Translations under genes and position numbers: made by a program | Part shown: positions 50,890 to 62,921 of the stretch, one piece after another | Numbering within the stretch: the stretch's first letter is position 1 | Layout: every line of letters begins with the position of its first letter | The notes under the pieces: model-generated | Seen by the model: only the letters and a program-made list of their open reading frames with translations | Databases searched by the model: none | Told to the model about the DNA's origin: nothing | From: Pyrrhosoma nymphula | Taxonomy: Eukaryota > Arthropoda > Insecta > Odonata > Coenagrionidae | Length of the DNA: 64,000 nucleotides | NCBI GenBank assembly: GCA_963573305.1 | Contig: OY754333.1 | Span: forward strand, 14,964,599 to 15,028,598 | Reading direction: 5' to 3'

Positions 50890-51930
50890 TTGCTTAACTT
50901 ACCTATCACGCAATTTAGGATATTTTATTCAAATACCGACTTGACAGGCGATTATTTTTATATACAATCATTGGAAAATTAGTACCTACATCTAATGAAG
51001 AAAAAGATGAAAAATAAAGAATAGAAAGAAAAATTAAAATAAAGTATTTAAGCAAGAAAAAACGATGAAAGTAAAAATAATATTTTTAGCCTTAGATGAT
51101 TAAATATCGATATCGTCCTAACGATTAACAATATCGGATAATTAATTCATTCCTTGAAGGAATTTAATTTCTATAATTTAAAATTTGCGTTATAGTCACT
51201 TCTAATTACCAGCTTTTCAGGATGCATACTTGTTGAATGGTATATCTATTTGGAGATAATTTTGCTATTTACACCATCTAGGTGCCTGAGTTAGAAGGGG
51301 TGGCGAAGGTACCTCCGTGTTTGAGGAGGAGTGTGGCATTATGTTTAGGCACTGTGGTTATCATATCGAATCAAATATTTGCTGTGTCCTTGTGCCGTGC
51401 AGAAGAAGCGATTCTCTCATGAATGGAACGACATATAGTATTATTGATTTCAATTTGAAATATAAATTCTGGAGTACTCATATTTTTTTAAACAATTGAC
51501 ATTTCTAAGGTAGCATTAACCAGATTTGACGGCCCCTTAGTACCCTAAAACCCTCATAATGTCAAGTTCCTTTTGTTATAAAGAGTAAAATATAAAAATT
51601 TGCGGAAATATAGGAATTCGTTGACGAAACTAAGCAGGATATCATTAAGCTATCTTCTAATTTATAAAGGAAAAAAACCTTCATTTTGCAATCCGACCGT
51701 CTGAATTGATACGTTCTCGTCAAGAGTGCCCCGAGCGATGGTGCAACCGGCGCAAATAGGAGTGCCCGCATTGAACACAGCTCTCAGAGTGTAATTAAAG
51801 TGTACTCTTAACTTCGATGATGATTTCATTCCACGAAGTAACGCCCGGGAACCATCTAGTTTATTGCGGGAAATAATGGTTTTGCGCGCCTAGCGTTTAA
51901 TGTTTCGGAGCTTTCTCTCACTCCGTGCGA
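50890..51930. other. unassigned AT-rich sequence
   Basis: No recognised gene or repeat. Confidence 0.5.
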
Positions 51931-51934
51931 AATT

Positions 51935-52335
51935 CCCACCGTGCCTCCTCCTGCCCCTCCACCCCCCCTCCAACTTTGCGTTCCGCCCGGCTCCTCGCTA
52001 CATCCCTCGGCAACGCTTCCTTCTCTCCTTCCCACCTCCCTCCTTCCCTTCCTCTCGCCTCCCTCCCTCTCTATCAATCTCCCTCTCTCCGTCTGCTCCA
52101 CATCTTCCTCCCACGGTTAGATACTCTTCGTTCGCCGCATCGACACTCCTCTCCAACCCATTCCCCCTCATCCTCCCACGTCTCCTCATTGCTTCGACAC
52201 CGGTCGATTACGCAAACCAAGCTCACCAGGCAGTGCCACTCACTCGCTCACAATCTCATTGGTTTTCGTCTCTCTCTCTCTGCCCACTCTTAAACCCCCC
52301 TCCAAGCCTCACCCTCCTCTCCAACGTGTAACAAA
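51935..52335. other. polypyrimidine-rich block
   Basis: C/T-rich plus strand with (CTCCCT)n-like tracts near 52040-52100 and several overlapping open frames on both strands. Confidence 0.6.
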
Positions 52336-52339
52336 TGCT

Positions 52340-53210
52340 CCCAAAAACTCTTCTTCTGCGCAGGTAAAGTGAGCAATTTATCACTCCCGCTCCGGTAGAC
52401 TTCAAACTATAATTTACTCGTGATTACGCACCATTTGTAATTATGGTGGATTAGCAAGGGGAAAAAGTTTTAAAAATCATTTTTCTGATCTTCAAAAGGA
52501 TCCGCATCAATTTATTTAACGCTCGGATGGATGAAAGGGATGAAAAAAATAATGAATTATTTAACGGTAACTTCTTTGGTAGGTTCCCCAAACGTTCTGT
52601 AAGAGCAAATCTTTTTTATATCTCTTTCTCTCACCTCCTGTAAGTTTATATTACATATTTATTTTTTTTGCTCTCAATTCCTCAAGAACTCATAGCACCG
52701 GGCAAAAGGATGCCTTTTTCGTCATCGTAAAGTGTGAGGGGGTTACCCCATCTCGTAACAGTGAGCTCAACGACGATTCTTTCTTACTCCAGTGAAATGT
52801 GAACGCTCATCGTTCCGGTGCCTAATCTTGCACAGTCGGAGGTGTAAAATTTATCGTTGCTCTTAAGGAATGAGCTGCACCCTTCATTGCCCCCATGACA
52901 CAGGCATCGCTTTGACGGTCACGTCAGAACTGCTGCGGGCGTGAGTTCCCTACCGGCTCATTTAAGCTTTAACTTCCTCTGCTCTCTGCCGAACGACTAA
53001 TCTCCTTCAAATCCGTAGATCTTTCCCTTCCTCTCGCGGTAAAACCCATGAGGGTAATAAATTTTTACCAACATCCGTGAAGAAATGCGTTATTTTTCTA
53101 ATTTTTGAACTATAAATGCTTTATTTTTGAACGTAGATATTTAACTGAAGCAAGTAGAGCAATGCAACTGCTAAGGGATTTTGCTATTAGGAAATTTGCC
53201 AAGTAGAAAA
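52340..53210. other. unassigned sequence
   Basis: Nothing recognised before the LINE remnant. Confidence 0.5.
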
Positions 53211-53214
53211 AACA

Positions 53215-53560
53215 ATTAGGAGAATAGTGCTAGTGAAAGAAATGTTCAGTAATAGTTGGAAGTTGATCACAAAAACCTTGGTTAAGGATATAGAGAAGAG
53301 GCTGGTGGAGAGTTCAATATGGAATGCAGCGTTGTATGGAGCAGAAACGTGGACTCTGACAAAAGAAAACTATAATTGGCTGCAAGCGATCTAGATGTGG
53401 GTGTGGAGGAGGTGTGGATGGTGGAAAAGAAGACCGACGAGGAAGTACTTGATATAGTAGGTGAGGAAAGGAAGCTACTGGATGAGATTAAGAAGAGGCA
53501 AAGTAGGTGGATGAAGGAGATGTAGAGGGGCGAAGGATACTTTAAGATAGATTTTAAGAA
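53215..53560 (+). mobile_element. LINE reverse-transcriptase 3' remnant
   Basis: RIVLVKEMF (normally RIAMAKEAF) is followed by IEKRLVESSIWNAALYGAETWTL (LYGAETWTL at 53332-53358), then LQAI-stop-MWVWRR. In another frame, KTDEEVLDIVGEERKLLDEI and KKRQSRWMKEM end in a stop. The order is that of the LINE thumb and C-terminal region. One frameshift and two stops are visible. Confidence 0.65.
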
Positions 53561-53829
53561 ATTATTTGTAATTTTGTGCTGAAAAATTGAAGAGGGATCT
53601 AATAGCGCGCCATCCTTAGGAGGGAAAGCGAGACAATGTCTATGAGGTTTGGATGCCGCATGGGGACTGTCCAAGAACCTACAAATCAATACTTGAATGA
53701 ATGAATGTACTTGAGAAATCTTCTTGAAATACTAAAAAAAGTAGTACATGTAGTTAAGAGGTAGAGAAGTCATTCAAAATCTGTATATAGCTGAGACGGT
53801 ACGAGTGAGTGTGGACTGTGAACAATTGG

Positions 53830-54590
53830 ATTTATAAATTCTAGGCTGAGGAGTAAGACAAGATTTACTCTCACTACCAATGATTTTGCCCATTAATTCC
53901 AAAGAAATTTTGAGATTGATGGGGTATATTATGGAGGTCATGTGCAGGGTTGAAAATAGAACAGTAGAAAAAATCCGTTATATTTTCTGATAACTAAGTA
54001 TCAGCTATTCTTTAATAGGTTTCCATTCGTTTATAGACGCGTTATAAAAACTCAGTGAGAAATATAGGGAGATTAACCTTGAGAAAACCAAGAGCACAAG
54101 ATACACTAGAAAAAGGAAAGCGAGGTCAGTCATTATAGCAGGAGGTAAAGGGCACCAATTGGGGGTGGAAGAGCAATTTAGTTGTTTGGTAGAAGAAAAT
54201 GGGCATTGTAATTGAGATATTGAGAAGAGACATGCGTTAACAAGAAAGGCTCTTACTAAAGTAAAGGGGGTTAGAGGGCATGGGGCAGAATGCAGAAGGT
54301 CTGGTAGATACGAACCGGAGCAAACGAGGAGGTGCTCTTAATGGTTGATATTGAGAGAAAATAGAAAAATTACGATAGATTGGGAAGAAACAGAGTAATT
54401 TGATGAAAAATCTATTGAAGGTGAAAGGGATGACGAAGACCGTGATACAGGGGAGGTCGTTAGGCAAGCGGAAAGAGGGAAGGGGAAGAATTGGTATCAA
54501 GGATGGAATGAAGAGAGGTAGAACGTATGCAGAAATGGAGAAGGTAGTCCTGTGAGGATATAGAGCCCGCGGTTATTTGAAAATTATTAG
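53830..54590 (+). mobile_element. second, more decayed LINE remnant
   Basis: Shifted-frame traces follow LINE order: a LEKTKS stretch (normally INxKKTKxM) near 54077, and DIEKRHALTRKAL (normally DIRTRIAMAKEAF) near 54214. It ends with RGRIGIKDGMKRGRTYAEME near 54478-54537, the closing RGRxRxxxxxDxxKGxTYxEM motif of the family. Because its domains partly repeat those of the remnant at 53215, it is a separate copy lying in tandem, not the continuation of the first. Confidence 0.5.
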
Positions 54591-54599
54591 AGGTGGTTT

Positions 54600-57500
54600 T
54601 GTGTCCATCTAATCATACTCTAATCGGTAATGAACCCAAAATGAAAAAAAAATTGCACTTTTTTCCACCTCTTCCTCCACACAATTCGTGAAAAATGTTG
54701 AAATTCGTGAACGTGAAAAATGTTGTAAAATTTTTCACTCTATGGACCCATGGGCCATCGCATCGGGAGGAAAATCCTTTACGGAACCTTGTATGAAAGT
54801 TTGTCGTTCGGGAGTTATTATTAAATTTAATAATCATTTTCTTTTCGTTCGTTCTTGGGTAATGATAACACGTGATAATTTCCGAGTGGCCTCCCCCTGT
54901 TTCCTCGGGAGCCGGAACCCTGGCGGCGATCAGCCCGCGGTTCAACTGGGGAACACTTGGAGAGGTGGTAGAGCGACGGGGAAGGTGGGGAGAATAGCGA
55001 CTGTGCCACGTTCTGCCTCGTGGTGAAGTAGTCGATCCCTCTCTCCCATTCTCGATTGCCGGGGAATTGAAATGTTATGGCGCGGAACCGGAGGCCATTC
55101 CACGCACGGGCGGATTAATTAAGCAAATGAATGCCCCGACGCGTAAAAAGCTCGAGGGTTTTGGAGGCTGGGAGGATATAAGGCATTATAGGAATTCGTG
55201 TACTCAAGTGAGTTAGGGAGGTGGGTGAACGTGGGATGATCGGCATGGTTCAAGGGTTAGTAAGGCTCAGGGAAAGTTTTTAGTAAGGCTCAGGATATTT
55301 TTTCTCGTGGGCGTTGTTTCTGTTGTGAATCGAGAATATGATGGCTTTTCGCTCTTAATGTGAGGTTACCCGCATTTAAACTGATTAGGGAGCGTATTTA
55401 TGATTTATGTCATAACTTCAAATTAAGAAAAATTATTTCTCTGTATTTAAAGGGTTTTTCGTTGCTGCTTTTAACATTTAACGAAAGTTAACATTTGTCG
55501 TTCTTTAATTTTCTGTCTAATAATTATTTTTTTATTGCATATTTTGAAGATACATTTAAAAATGACACTAATATGAATGATTTCTAAGCTGGTAAAAAAT
55601 TTTCCTTAGGCAAGCAATATATTGAAGGGAAAATGTAAACAAAATAAGGAATGAAGTATCCACTTGTGTCATTTGACATTAGTTCCATTTATGTAGCATT
55701 TAATTGATATCTCCCGTGAATTTACACCACTATGATTCTAGGACAGACAATTTTGCAGCTTTATGACGTTTTTAATTAATCATTTATTCTTAGTATTTAC
55801 TTCATTGTATTTCTCCCATCTTTCATGGTATGCTAGCAAGACTGTTAACTCTTGATATTATGATAATAGTTATCGTGATACTTATTGCATGCTATTCGTT
55901 GGTTAAGTAAGAGAAGCAACAGTACAGATTAATATTTTGATACGTGTTTTGTATATTCCTCAAAAAGGGATATTCAACTCAGGCTTTCAGTATTCCAATT
56001 TATTCGTAGATAAAATGTAAATCAGCTTTCTATGGGGACAATCATCACCACTGTATTTCTTTTGTGATTTCTTCATTGAGGCTTAACTTGATTACCATAC
56101 ACTACTTAAAATTATGAAGTTTCATTTTCTCAAGTTGAAAAAATCTAATTTGTTGGAAGTTGGCTTTCTGATTAGGTGCGCGGCATTTTACCCGAGTGCA
56201 GGAGGAAATTCATTTTCATGTAACTGGGCGAGCGTTGCTCATCACTCGTCTCTCGCCGGTGGTCGCTCAAAACAGATGAGTCTCTCCCAGTGGCCTTCTC
56301 AGTTAACGCTGAAGACATACTCCCCTCTATGTTTGCTGTCTCGAACGGACGTAGCGGTGGAGGTAGGTAATGAAATGAAGAAGATGGCGGTATAGGGATT
56401 TCCGGGCGTAATGAAATCCCAAAAGGCACAAGAGGGGTTCTTCCTTGAGCTGGCTCCGGTCTCACGAATGAAAGCGTCCACTTTTTGACCCAAATAACGC
56501 GAATGCAAAGGAAATAAGACTTCACGTGGAAAAATGGTTCTTAAAGCCGAGGGTCTGCCCCCTGATTACACGTCTTGAGACCATCTTGCGGAACATCTTG
56601 GCTGCTACTCCGGAAGGGGTCTTCTTTCTCTTGGCTTATGATCAATATTCTTTCTTTCCTTGGGCTGTTACTTGAGGCACGTTATTTCCAGTCCCTCATG
56701 GTGGAGGGTTTTATCCCAATTTGCGGTTTAGTGACGGGCTTCTTTTCAAATGACGATTGAATTGCTGTGGCCATATAGTACTACACGTTTTCTTTCCATT
56801 TACGGAGTGGATTCATAATGAAAAGCGTGGTATGCTTCCTTTACCTTTTATCCAAAAACCTATATTAATGTTATGGTTACATTTTCAAAAGTTACATGAA
56901 AGTGCTATTAGCGAAATAATAATTTTCACTCATAGAATCGTTTTAGACTTTAAATGTCTTGCCGTTTTGATTATTAATATCTGGGCCGTGGAAAGAGTAA
57001 TGATTATTTGGAATTTAAAAAGCTGATGACCAATGTTAGTGACATGAAACTTAGCAGGCAGTGATAGCGGGTTGATTTGAATAATTTTTTTGAAAGGAAT
57101 TCTGTCGTCAAGTACCAATTCTAAAATATCTATGGTGGGAGATCTAAGGTGTTTATTATTCGTCGTCTTGAGATATTCGACTGAAGTACGAAAACCCAGT
57201 GAATTAAATGGCAACGCCTGTGCACTGCCTAATAAATGTTCCTCGACCTTCGAGGATGATTTAAAATTATAATTTATACCTCATACCCAGGTAATTAGAT
57301 TCTAATTAGACTCTCATTAAATGCTTTACGGGCCTTTCCATATATTTTTGAATTTATTTAGCATATTTTATGCTCTTTCAGTTTCAGACAATAATGCTGA
57401 CCCTTTTGGCTTTCGAAAATTTCTCGTTAAATTATGCTATGCTAGTCAATGACTACTAAACTGCCTTGTTATTTAACCTTACGGTAACTTCCCTACTTGA

Positions 57501-59300
57501 ATTAAACTTCCTTTTGATTGTTCTAAGAGTGGATTTCCATCCCGTTAATTGGGGAAGAGGGTTTTTGACTTTATTTCCTATTAAATACCCTGTTTTAGAG
57601 TGACTTTTCTTTTGAGATATTTATTTATGCATCTCAGAAGGCAATCCGTAAAATTTCTGATTAGTTTAATTGGCATTGGCATTGAAACTCCTAAAATTAT
57701 TGAGCGGTAATTATTTCATATTTTTTTAAACTACCTTGCCCCAAGTAAAATTCGAATAAAACTTTATACGAAGCCATTGTAAAAAACTTTATTAATTTAT
57801 ATCAGGCACCTACTATTCATGTATCTTTGATGGGGAACCACTTTCACTTCAACTCTGCCGTCAAATTCTTTTTTGTTCAAAAGTTGATTTCAATTGTGTG
57901 AAGTTGAAACTCCAGACTTTTCCTTTCTTCTTTTGTGTCATTTCACATTTAGGTCATTCAATTGAGTGGGAAGCTTCTTCGGAAAAGATCCCTCTCTGAT
58001 TTTTTTTCTCCGAAAAGTTCTATTCAAGACTGCTGTCATAGAGGGTTTGAGTTTCTTCCGCATTTTCCGACCGTTTCTTTGAATCCTACCGTTTTCATTC
58101 ATTGCGTTGAAATGCGGAAGTTGAACGCTTAAATAATTCAAGGTATTGTATTGAAGAATGCGCATATTAATTTTCTGATGTCAATTGTTTCGTTCTTAAT
58201 GCCTAATTTATTCTAGTTGATCAGATGGTAGTAAAAACGTTTTAATCACAGTCTCCGTGATTTCTGACAGCCGTAAAATAAATGTGATCATTCGATGAAA
58301 GTTGTTCAGAATTGAATATTCAGCGTTTTTTACTATTTTTTCAAATCATACTATTTTTCTTTCCAGAAATGTTGGATACAACAGTCAGCTCAGGGATTAT
58401 TTTGCACTTTACTGTAGTATGTAAGGATCACAAATGTCATTCAATGTCATGTGAGGATAGTTTCGTATTTTATGCTTCTCTATGTCCGAATCCAAATATT
58501 TTGTACCTTTCTAATAAAAGTCATATATAATGTACATAAAAAACGAAGACGGTGGTCTTTATATTATTTGATATTCTCATTTTTACTTCAAAGTATGAAC
58601 ATTTATACACTTTGTCTCGGAGTAAATGAATGTATCAAAGCAATGAATGTAAGTTATCCTACAGGAACCCCACTTTGTCAAAATCACATTAGTGAGATAC
58701 AAAATTTTGACGAGTCAACCCCATTAGAAGTCTTTTAAGGTGTGGCTAACGTAAACGGCTCTATGCTCATAGGCTATACTTGAAATACCAAGTTTATTAT
58801 ATTTTATTTGAATTGGAAGTGTAGGGTTTCTTTACGTGCCAATAATACCTGACCGATTATTTCGGTCTTTCTTCTTTCAAATTTGGCCGTGTAAGGACCG
58901 CGTAGAAACCCAACGCATTAATTTTCGTTATTTATTTTCCCCTTGTTCTCTTTTCCTCCAATAGGTCTTCATTCTATCACTTTGTTTTTTCCTCCTTCTT
59001 TCCCTCCAAGTGTTATTTTCTTTCTTTTTTTCCTTTTTCCGGAAACCCTTTAGGTTCTTTTTCAATCTTCTAAATGTATTTTTATCCTATGTAATGTCTT
59101 CCGTTATCCCCAATGTTCCCAAACCTCTGTTTATCCCTTGAGCAATCTAATTATTATACATACTCTTATAGAAATTATTAAAAAATTCGGTTAGTTCGTT
59201 TTCGTTCAAATTTTATAATATTTCATTTTGCATACACGCATAAGATATGTATCGGAACTCCAGAACATTAACTCCATTTATTAAAATGCACATTTATTCA
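54600..59300. other. unassigned; GC-richer patch at about 54870-55160
   Basis: Mostly AT-rich. The patch near 54870-55160 and one at 56180-56400 are GC-richer with overlapping short open frames. A purely T/C-rich stretch occurs at about 58920-59060. No gene was recognised. Confidence 0.45.
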
Positions 59301-59308
59301 AGCCGACG

Positions 59309-60873
59309 CACAGTGGGCTCAAATCGAAAATCGCCGGACAAAAGTCCAAAATTGCTTTTTTTGAGATAACGTCTTGGAACTTGGCACATATACACACAAG
59401 TGATTAGTGATTATGGAATGGTAAGCAATTTCTCATAGGTCTTACCCGTTACTTATATACAGAGGCTCAAACACGACCAAATTTCCTAAAAAGCGCCCGC
59501 TCTCATTTTTCTTCGAAAATCTTAAACGTTGAGCAGATATAGGAGTAATGGAAGGATTTATATGAAATAAAAAAATTACCATTTGTTAACAGGATACTTT
59601 ACCTATCCTATGCATAACTTTCATATATATTTGCCGATATTTTAGTGTTATTATGTCACAAAATGGCGGACCCTTTTTTTAGACAAAATTGTACATAAAG
59701 TAGACAATATAATCCTTATTCGGAAAATGGTCTCTGGGATACTTCATCCGAGTATGAACTAAACATATTTCTAGATTATTCCGTAAAAATATTTGAAAAA
59801 AATTTGCGACGCCGAGAATAAACTCGATTTTTCGATAGCTCGTCGCGGCCCGGCTCCGCGCAACTGGACCTGGAAATACAGTGACTCCGTTGGATTGTTC
59901 AAGTTTTGTGGACATTAACTCCTCGAATTCAACTTTTTCAGGCTATGCATGTTGTCACTGATTTCTACAGATTCTAAACTGAAGATTTTGCGAGGATATT
60001 GGATCGAGAGAATGGATCAGTGCACGCGTAACTGCGGTACATTTGTTTTTCTTTGGATAATTTTCGGAATCATGCTGCAAATTATGAACTTCTTTCAACT
60101 CTTGAGAAAGAATGCGGGTTCCCGGGGTACCATGCATGTTTTCCATAAAAAAGGCAATATTTGGGGTTCCCTTATTTCCCTTCACCCTCTCCACCCCCAC
60201 CCCGAATAATACCCTCCGCCTTTACTTCCAGAGGAGGGTGGCGCGAAAAGGAACGTTTTATGACACCGGGCTGCCGTTGACGGCATTAAGCGAGTATTTC
60301 CAGTGGCGCTCTTCGTTTAAGAAATGCATATTGACAGGCAGTTGTAGTTTGTTTTTGGTGAAGTAATGTTGTGCCCATGCTCTCGTGAGTTTGGAAAACC
60401 CATAGTATCTGATTATTTGTCTCGTGAAATACTGACATATATCCTGCTCCAGTACCCTGTGGTGACAGCAGTATTGTTTATTTTCTTAAAAGTATAAGAA
60501 CTCTTTCTTAAGGTAAGCTATTTTTTAAATTTCTTCTTTGTAACTAATGACGTTTTTTACCCACATTATGCGTCGTAATTTTCTCATCTGATTTCTCATG
60601 ATTCAGGCCTCTTGAAAATGTCCTCCTTGGTGGCCACCCTGAAGTGCCTCTTAGTAAATCGCTCGCGGAGTTTTCTAGTGTCTTTATCTCTGGCCTACAG
60701 TGCCTCTTCCGAAAGCTCACCTAACGGAAGTATCACATCTTGTGAAATCTCACTTCAATGCAGGAGGACCTTATGCACCGTGGGAGGCATATAGTACCAG
60801 GGATACAGCTCCGCATATAATTCGGCAGTCCTCAGGCAATACTGAGCAAATGCCACATCTTTGAGTTGAGTAG
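59309..60873 (-). mobile_element. Transib copy 1 (minus strand, 5'-incomplete)
   Basis: The 3' terminus starts with the heptamer CACAGTG (59309-59315) preceded by CGACG (59304-59308), which fits the CGNCG 5 bp target typical of Transib. The terminal 570 bp aligns in inverted orientation, with considerable divergence, to 63881-63310. Further in, 60607-60873 is the inverted, roughly 95% identical copy of transposase exon sequence at 62531-62796. In between, CACGCGTAAC and TTTTCTTTGGATA blocks match 63.0-63.2 kb. The minus-strand coding remnant has at least two in-frame stops. Homology to the transposase ends at about 60873 without a 5' terminus. Confidence 0.75.
60607..60873 (-). pseudogene. 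Transib transposase C-terminal fragment
   Basis: On the minus strand it encodes the same WYYMPPTVHKVLL...LPLGELSEEAL region as the plus-strand transposase at 62.5 kb. HGSE has become H-stop-S, and a stop interrupts the region just before ARDKD, immediately at the predicted catalytic Glu. It is a non-functional inverted copy. Confidence 0.8.
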
Positions 60874-60879
60874 GGAAAA

Positions 60880-61065
60880 AATCAGCGACCCATGGAGTGG
60901 CTCACGGAATCTATTAATTTTCCAGAACTTTTTATTAAATACCTTCCCGGAACTTCTGCAAGGGCCGGTTTGTAATTTTGTATAAATGAATCCTTTCCCA
61001 ATAGTTTAGCTCAATAATTGTCCAACTTTTAGCCTTGTGTGACCAAATGTCATTAATTATTTACC
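60880..61065. other. junction between head-to-head Transib copies
   Basis: About 190 bp between the end of homology of copy 1 and the first recognisable exon of copy 2. No CACAGTG terminus is visible here, so the 5' ends of both copies are missing or unrecognisable. Confidence 0.4.
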
Positions 61066-61077
61066 AGGCACTCCCAG

Positions 61078-62921
61078 GCGGCCAGAAAAACAATTTCACA
61101 CTTCAAGTGATAGATCACGAAGAAGAAAAATTCAAACCTTAAAAACGTTTTCCACTGCTGCTGAGCTTGCTATCGCAGCATCTATGAGTTTGAGAAAGGA
61201 GGGAGATATTGCAGCTGCTAAGCTAGTTACGGAAATAACAACAACGACACCTATTCGGGCGAAGAGAGTTCTTTCCAAGTGGAGGAAAAGTGAAAATGTC
61301 TTAACTGAGATGATATTTGAGGAGGCACTGTCATTGATAATTTTCTCTGAGTTGACCAAAAGTCGACATAGGTCTCTCCGTAGCACAGCTCTGAGCCATG
61401 GCCACGAAGTATATCCCAGCTATGACAGAATAGTGCAAGCAAAGATGGCGGCTTACCCTGAAGGAGTACCAAGAACTGAGGCTATGTGCGAAGTCAACCT
61501 TCAAGCTCTTTTTAATCACACTGCATCGCGAATCTTGGCCTGCGTATCCACCACTCAAGTATTCAAAAATTTTATAAAATGCACATTAATATGTAAGTAC
61601 GGCTTTGACGGAAGTTTGGGCCACTCTCAATATAAACAACTGTGCCAACAAGAGGATGCATCGGAGGAATTCAAATTCAAGAGCTCCCTGGTACCTCTTC
61701 GTTTGATTTATTTCGCTACAGCTAAAGACTCAAGTTTATCTACTTTTCTCTTGGTTAGCTAGATTTATCTCGAAACAATTGATAAAGAATTTAACTTGTC
61801 TCACTGGCACTGTTCATATCAGGGCTCTTTAATTTTAGGTGACATTATCTGGGAAAATCCTCGGCCGTCGTCTACATTTAAGGGATATGAAAGATCGTAC
61901 AGCTGATGTACATACATATCCCTATGGTTTGTCTACGCTGCACTGTCACATAAGATTTTAAAAATTTGTATTACCATGGAGTAAAGATGCATCCTTATTA
62001 ATCTATGGTATAACGTATATCGTATTAGCTGGATTTTAAACAGTGGCAGGTGAGAAATAATCAGAATTTAAGTTAAAACATTTATTATTTCGAAAAAGAT
62101 ATTCAGTAAATTATTCAAAAACATCCTTACAGGCAAATGGAAGTTTAAAATCACTACTTTATAAGAAAAAGGCATGAGTTCAGAAATTATTAAAAGAAAA
62201 GATGGGCTTAATTGTTGATGTTCCCCGGCCTGGTTTGGGTAATACCAATGATGGAAATACGGCTCGGCGTTTTTCCGATTATGCAAAATTGGCAGCAAGT
62301 CTTACAGGTAATGTTCCATTTCGCATTATCAGCGCAGTGAAAGCAGTGTTCGAATGAATTTCCCATGAATTGCGTCTTACGAGATTTTTCAAAACTCGAT
62401 ATGGAGTTTTTTCCATTGAAAAATCACGCCTGTATCGTAGCTAATTTAATTGTTTTGATTTTTCAGTAAAGGAATTAACGATGGATCTCATAAAAATATT
62501 CTCAATTAATTTGAAAACAATATCTAGTGGCCTACAACTCAACGATGTGACATTTGCTCAGTATTGCCTGAGGACTGCCGAATTATACGCGGAGCTGTAT
62601 CCCTGGTACTATATGCCTCCCACGGTGCATAAGGTCCTCCTGCATGGAAGTGAGATTTCACAAGATGTGATACTTCCGTTAGGTGAGCTTTCGGAAGAGG
62701 CACTGGAGGCCAGAGATAAAGACACTAGAAAATTCCGCGAGCGATTTACTAGGAAGCACTTCAGGGTGGCCACCAACGAGGACATTTTCAAGAGGCTATT
62801 ACTTACACCCGATCCTTTACTTTCCTCTTCTACGCATTTAACGCCGAAGAAAATGAGAATGTCAAAAGAATTAAGAGACTTATTAAAAGTGGACGAAAAA
62901 GAAAAAGAAGTGTTCGATTAA
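61078..62921 (+). pseudogene. RAG1-like Transib transposase, multi-exon, inactivated
   Basis: The N-terminal part reads GRPEKQFHTSSDRSRRRKIQ, TTTTPIRAKRV, EEALSLI and YPSYDRIVQAK, then YGFDGSLGHSQYKQ. In the last, Asp at 61607-61609 is the presumed first catalytic residue. Putative introns are 61734-61838, 62050-62132 and 62308-62466 (all GT...AG, and removal rejoins family motifs). WENPRPSST (from 61850), LHCHIRF (61938-61958), DFKQWQ (62032-62049), GLIVDVP and NTNDGNTARRF follow. The last exon (62467-62921) has SVHK-like TVHKVLLHGSE and LSEEALEARDKDTRKF, aligning with the RAG1 segment that carries E962 (here Glu 62706-62708). Only about 60 bp separates PSST from LHCHIRF, so the expected second-Asp (DGK) and Cys region is deleted. 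A TAA (61959), a TGA (62175) and a frameshift add to the damage. Confidence 0.8.
62308..62466 (+). other. putative spliceosomal intron in Transib transposase
   Basis: The donor ACAG/GTAATG at 62307/62308 and the acceptor TTTTTCAG/TA at 62466/62467 join SLT and VKELTMDLIK in phase, between two stretches that both match the family. Upstream of the acceptor the sequence is T-rich with stops in frame. This is the best-supported of three introns. Confidence 0.65.

Noticed and set aside
51900..52331. Long open frames in C/T-rich blocks (also at 578-1003, 22697-23212, 38958-39503, 43951-44523, 48120-48722)
   Set aside because: Several phases are open at once, composition is Ser/Pro/Leu/Phe-rich and there are no domains. 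Stop codons are simply rare in pyrimidine-rich DNA.
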